DNA of 64,000 nucleotides from Symbiodinium natans (lineage: Eukaryota; Sar; Dinophyceae; Suessiales; Symbiodiniaceae), in the NCBI GenBank assembly GCA_905221605.1, contig CAJNDS010002113.1:1182524-1246523 (forward strand). The letters run 5' to 3'. The position numbers and the translations under genes were made by a program. Positions 62,140 through 64,000 of this stretch are shown here, in pieces. Every line of letters starts with the position of its first letter. Within the stretch, counting starts at the first letter, position 1. The notes beneath the pieces were generated by a model. That model ran no database searches. It saw only the letters and a program-made list of their open reading frames with translations, and was not told where the DNA came from.

Positions 62140-64000
62140 TGACACGCAAGAACGACATCAACGAGTCGTGGAGAGGGCATCGGAGCTTGAGGGCATCCGC
62201 GGAGGCGTGGACATGACTTGGGTGGATGCGGACATCGCCATGGTCAGCCCAGAACCGTTCTATGACGGAGAAACCTACTGGATTGACATCGAGGGCCTCA
62301 TCAGCAAGCATCCCACTGCCCCGAGTGGCCAATTCCATGTGTGTCAGGCATGCGTCGACGAGTTCAACACGCTGAAGGGCTCCTTCCAAGGCGAGTTCGG
62401 ACCAATCCAATCTCCAGCGTATTGTCCCTTCTGTTCGCTCAAAGCAATGTGGGACAAGGACTATGGCGTCAACAAATGGGAGGAGGTTCGGAAGTCAGAA
62501 CGCCATGCTGCAGGGTGCGCAATATTTGCTCAGAAACATGACTTTGTGTACCAGGATGGATCCCCAGTGATTCCCAAGGAGGATCTCAAATCGTACATCT
62601 TTGCATGCTCGAAGGTCGCGTACACCAACTATGGCAAAATCGTCTCGTCCTCGGCTGGGTTGCGCTTGAACACCAAACAAGCCAGCGAATACACAAGATG
62701 GGCGAAGGGGAGACGGTTGTCGTGGGACTTCGGGTACACGGTGGACGGCATGGCCTGCCTCTTGCCCTTGTACGACGCAGGCAACGCAGCCTATGCAGGC
62801 TTCCTCCATAGCATCTTCGATCAGGACGAGGTCAAAGGCATGTACAATGGCAATGCCGACCCGGCCGCCGAGCTCATGGGAGACACCCTGGAGGTTGCGC
62901 TCGGCATCCTGACAATTGCATGCAGGTACCCTTCGGCATTCGAAGCCTGGGGATCGTACGAAGATCATCTCGCTTGTCTTCGAGGAATCGAGCGGTCCTT
63001 CTATCGGTTTGCTGCAGCGGAGGCGGTACGAATTACTGCCGTGGAGAATCGAAAACGTCGTCCTCCCCGGGCAAACGATGCAGAGACGATTCAGCAGATC
63101 ATGGAGTACGAGAACACTTTACTCCAAGGAGAATGGCATGCGGTCCTTGTCGATCGAGTCCTGCCAATTGAGGAGCCAGTCCTCGGAACCCTTTCTCCGG
63201 AAGATCAACGACCTGAAGAGTTCTCCGCAGCACCCGTCCCCAGTGCAGAACCTCGTGGTGGAGAACCAGAAGGTGAGGATCAAGCCCATGAAGGGGAAGC
63301 GCTCGGATCCTCCGGCGTGGAACCTGAGGGGCAGGAAGATGATGATATGGGCGTGCCCGAGGCAAGCTCTATCCCCACCATGCAAGAGCCGAACGAGACC
63401 GAGCTGGGTGAGATATCACGTCCTTGTGAAGGTTACGTCCGAGCACTCAATGCCCTACGCATAACCGCTGGCATGCAGCCACCCAGCATGTGCCTTGCTT
63501 GCGGCAACTATGGCCACAACACCCGAAATTGCGAAGCAAATGGGGGGTACAACGCTCTGGTGGTGAACGAAGCATTCAGCATCATTGGGAAAAGCCTGGC
63601 TAAGATGCACAAGTCAAGCAGTACGCCACCAACAGAGATCTTCCAGAGATGGGCAGAGAAGAATTTGCGAGATGCCGCTCGCGCTCCGCAAGTACCAGGA
63701 ACCGCTTCGGATACTCCGGGTGGGGATGGGGAAAGCGTTGAGCCTGGAGCTGCAGCGTCTTCGGAGGATTCCAGAGGCCCGCTGCCAAGACGGCGTCAAG
63801 CATCAATCTCAGTTGAGGATCCTACAGTGGTCGTGATCGAAGTCGATGAAGAACCAGAAGAAAATGCGACAAGAGCGCTTCGACCCAAACGCAGGCCCCA
63901 ACCGAGACCTGATCTTCCAGAGCCCAAAGCTGCGCCAGCTCCTAGGCGGTGGATTGCGAACAACGCCGGCAATGCTCGTTCATTCGTCGAGATTCGCTAC
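62012..64000 (+). CDS. Zinc-knuckle protein, partial (runs off window)
   Basis: 663 codons open from ATG 62012 to the last base of the window with no stop; upstream stop at 61907. The frame overlaps the previous ORF by 128 bases. Residues 111/114 and 138/141 form two CX2C pairs (HVCQACVDEF and YCPFCSLK), a likely zinc ribbon. Residues 150-330 look globular, and 380-470 are an acidic linker containing a hairpin motif. CLACGNYGHNTRNC at 494-507 is a canonical CX2CX4HX4C zinc knuckle, typical of retroelement Gag and RNA-binding proteins. The C terminus is Pro/Arg/Glu-rich. The start may be an artefact of a C-run indel at 62018-62022, after which HGTPESMGDCEP would read through from the upstream ORF. 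Confidence 0.6.
   Translation, partial: MAPPESMGDCEPHLDSVNMETADAKAVFAPSSSDDVRTASANDDTQERHQRVVERASELEGIRGGVDMTWVDADIAMVSPEPFYDGETYWIDIEGLISKHPTAPSGQFHVCQACVDEFNTLKGSFQGEFGPIQSPAYCPFCSLKAMWDKDYGVNKWEEVRKSERHAAGCAIFAQKHDFVYQDGSPVIPKEDLKSYIFACSKVAYTNYGKIVSSSAGLRLNTKQASEYTRWAKGRRLSWDFGYTVDGMACLLPLYDAGNAAYAGFLHSIFDQDEVKGMYNGNADPAAELMGDTLEVALGILTIACRYPSAFEAWGSYEDHLACLRGIERSFYRFAAAEAVRITAVENRKRRPPRANDAETIQQIMEYENTLLQGEWHAVLVDRVLPIEEPVLGTLSPEDQRPEEFSAAPVPSAEPRGGEPEGEDQAHEGEALGSSGVEPEGQEDDDMGVPEASSIPTMQEPNETELGEISRPCEGYVRALNALRITAGMQPPSMCLACGNYGHNTRNCEANGGYNALVVNEAFSIIGKSLAKMHKSSSTPPTEIFQRWAEKNLRDAARAPQVPGTASDTPGGDGESVEPGAAASSEDSRGPLPRRRQASISVEDPTVVVIEVDEEPEENATRALRPKRRPQPRPDLPEPKAAPAPRRWIANNAGNARSFVEIRY
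63304..63314 (+). repeat. Covarying mini-hairpin, copy 11
   Basis: CGGA-TCC-TCCG, pair A:T, reads L-G-S-S-G. Confidence 0.55.
63708..63718 (+). repeat. Covarying mini-hairpin, copy 12
   Basis: CGGA-TAC-TCCG, pair A:T, reads S-D-T-P, followed by GATGGGGAAAGC. A variant with shifted stem (CCGA-TCC-TCGG) lies at 60809-60819. Confidence 0.55.

Overview
The window looks like the end of a dinoflagellate chromosome, most likely from a Symbiodiniaceae-type alga. Reasons: it opens with a CCCTAAA (TTTAGGG-type) telomere tract in the orientation expected at a left chromosome end. It carries a Ty1/copia-like polyprotein with CCCH zinc fingers in Gag and a divergent copia RT/RNase H, an architecture I associate with dinoflagellate genomes. 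There are fragments of a LINE-type RT and of another repeated protein that I also associate with dinoflagellates. A 10-base match to the 3' end of the dinoflagellate spliced leader lies in the retroelement leader. TTTAGGG telomeres are shared with plants, many algae and chromerids, so the species is not proven.

Layout. (1) 1-27100: subtelomeric mosaic of dozens of short telomere-repeat arrays in both orientations, separated by 50-400 base unique segments. Six foldback (MITE-like) families recur in it. Exon-like open segments, nearly all on the + strand, lie between a CCCTAAA array on the left and a TTTAGGG array on the right. (2) 27100-36250: strongly purine/pyrimidine-asymmetric, internally duplicated low-complexity DNA that ends in eleven copies of an 87-base unit, each holding a perfect 20-base inverted repeat. 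(3) 36250-40660: a 31-base repeat, then about 4 kb of a 9-base A/T-rich satellite with higher-order and inverted structure. (4) 40660-47875: telomere-repeat mosaic again. (5) 47876-64000: a long coding block on the + strand, abutting a telomere array.

The coding block reads Gag coiled coil, CCCH fingers, aspartic protease, HHCC/DDE integrase, copia RT and RNase H. The three gag-pol segments share one frame and are split only by two in-frame TGA codons. Next, in another frame, comes a domain resembling a cytosine-C5-methyltransferase fold, then a large protein of unknown function, then a partial ORF with paired CX2C motifs and a CCHC zinc knuckle that runs off the window. The element therefore looks like a decayed, unusually large copia-type retroelement with an accessory methyltransferase-like module, possibly joined to a second element. 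A tiny hairpin motif (CGGN-loop-N'CCG) recurs at least twelve times across this block with compensatory changes and in different reading frames.

No rRNA gene, convincing tRNA gene, CRISPR array or intact host gene was found. Most short ORFs in regions 1-4 are by-products of repeats.
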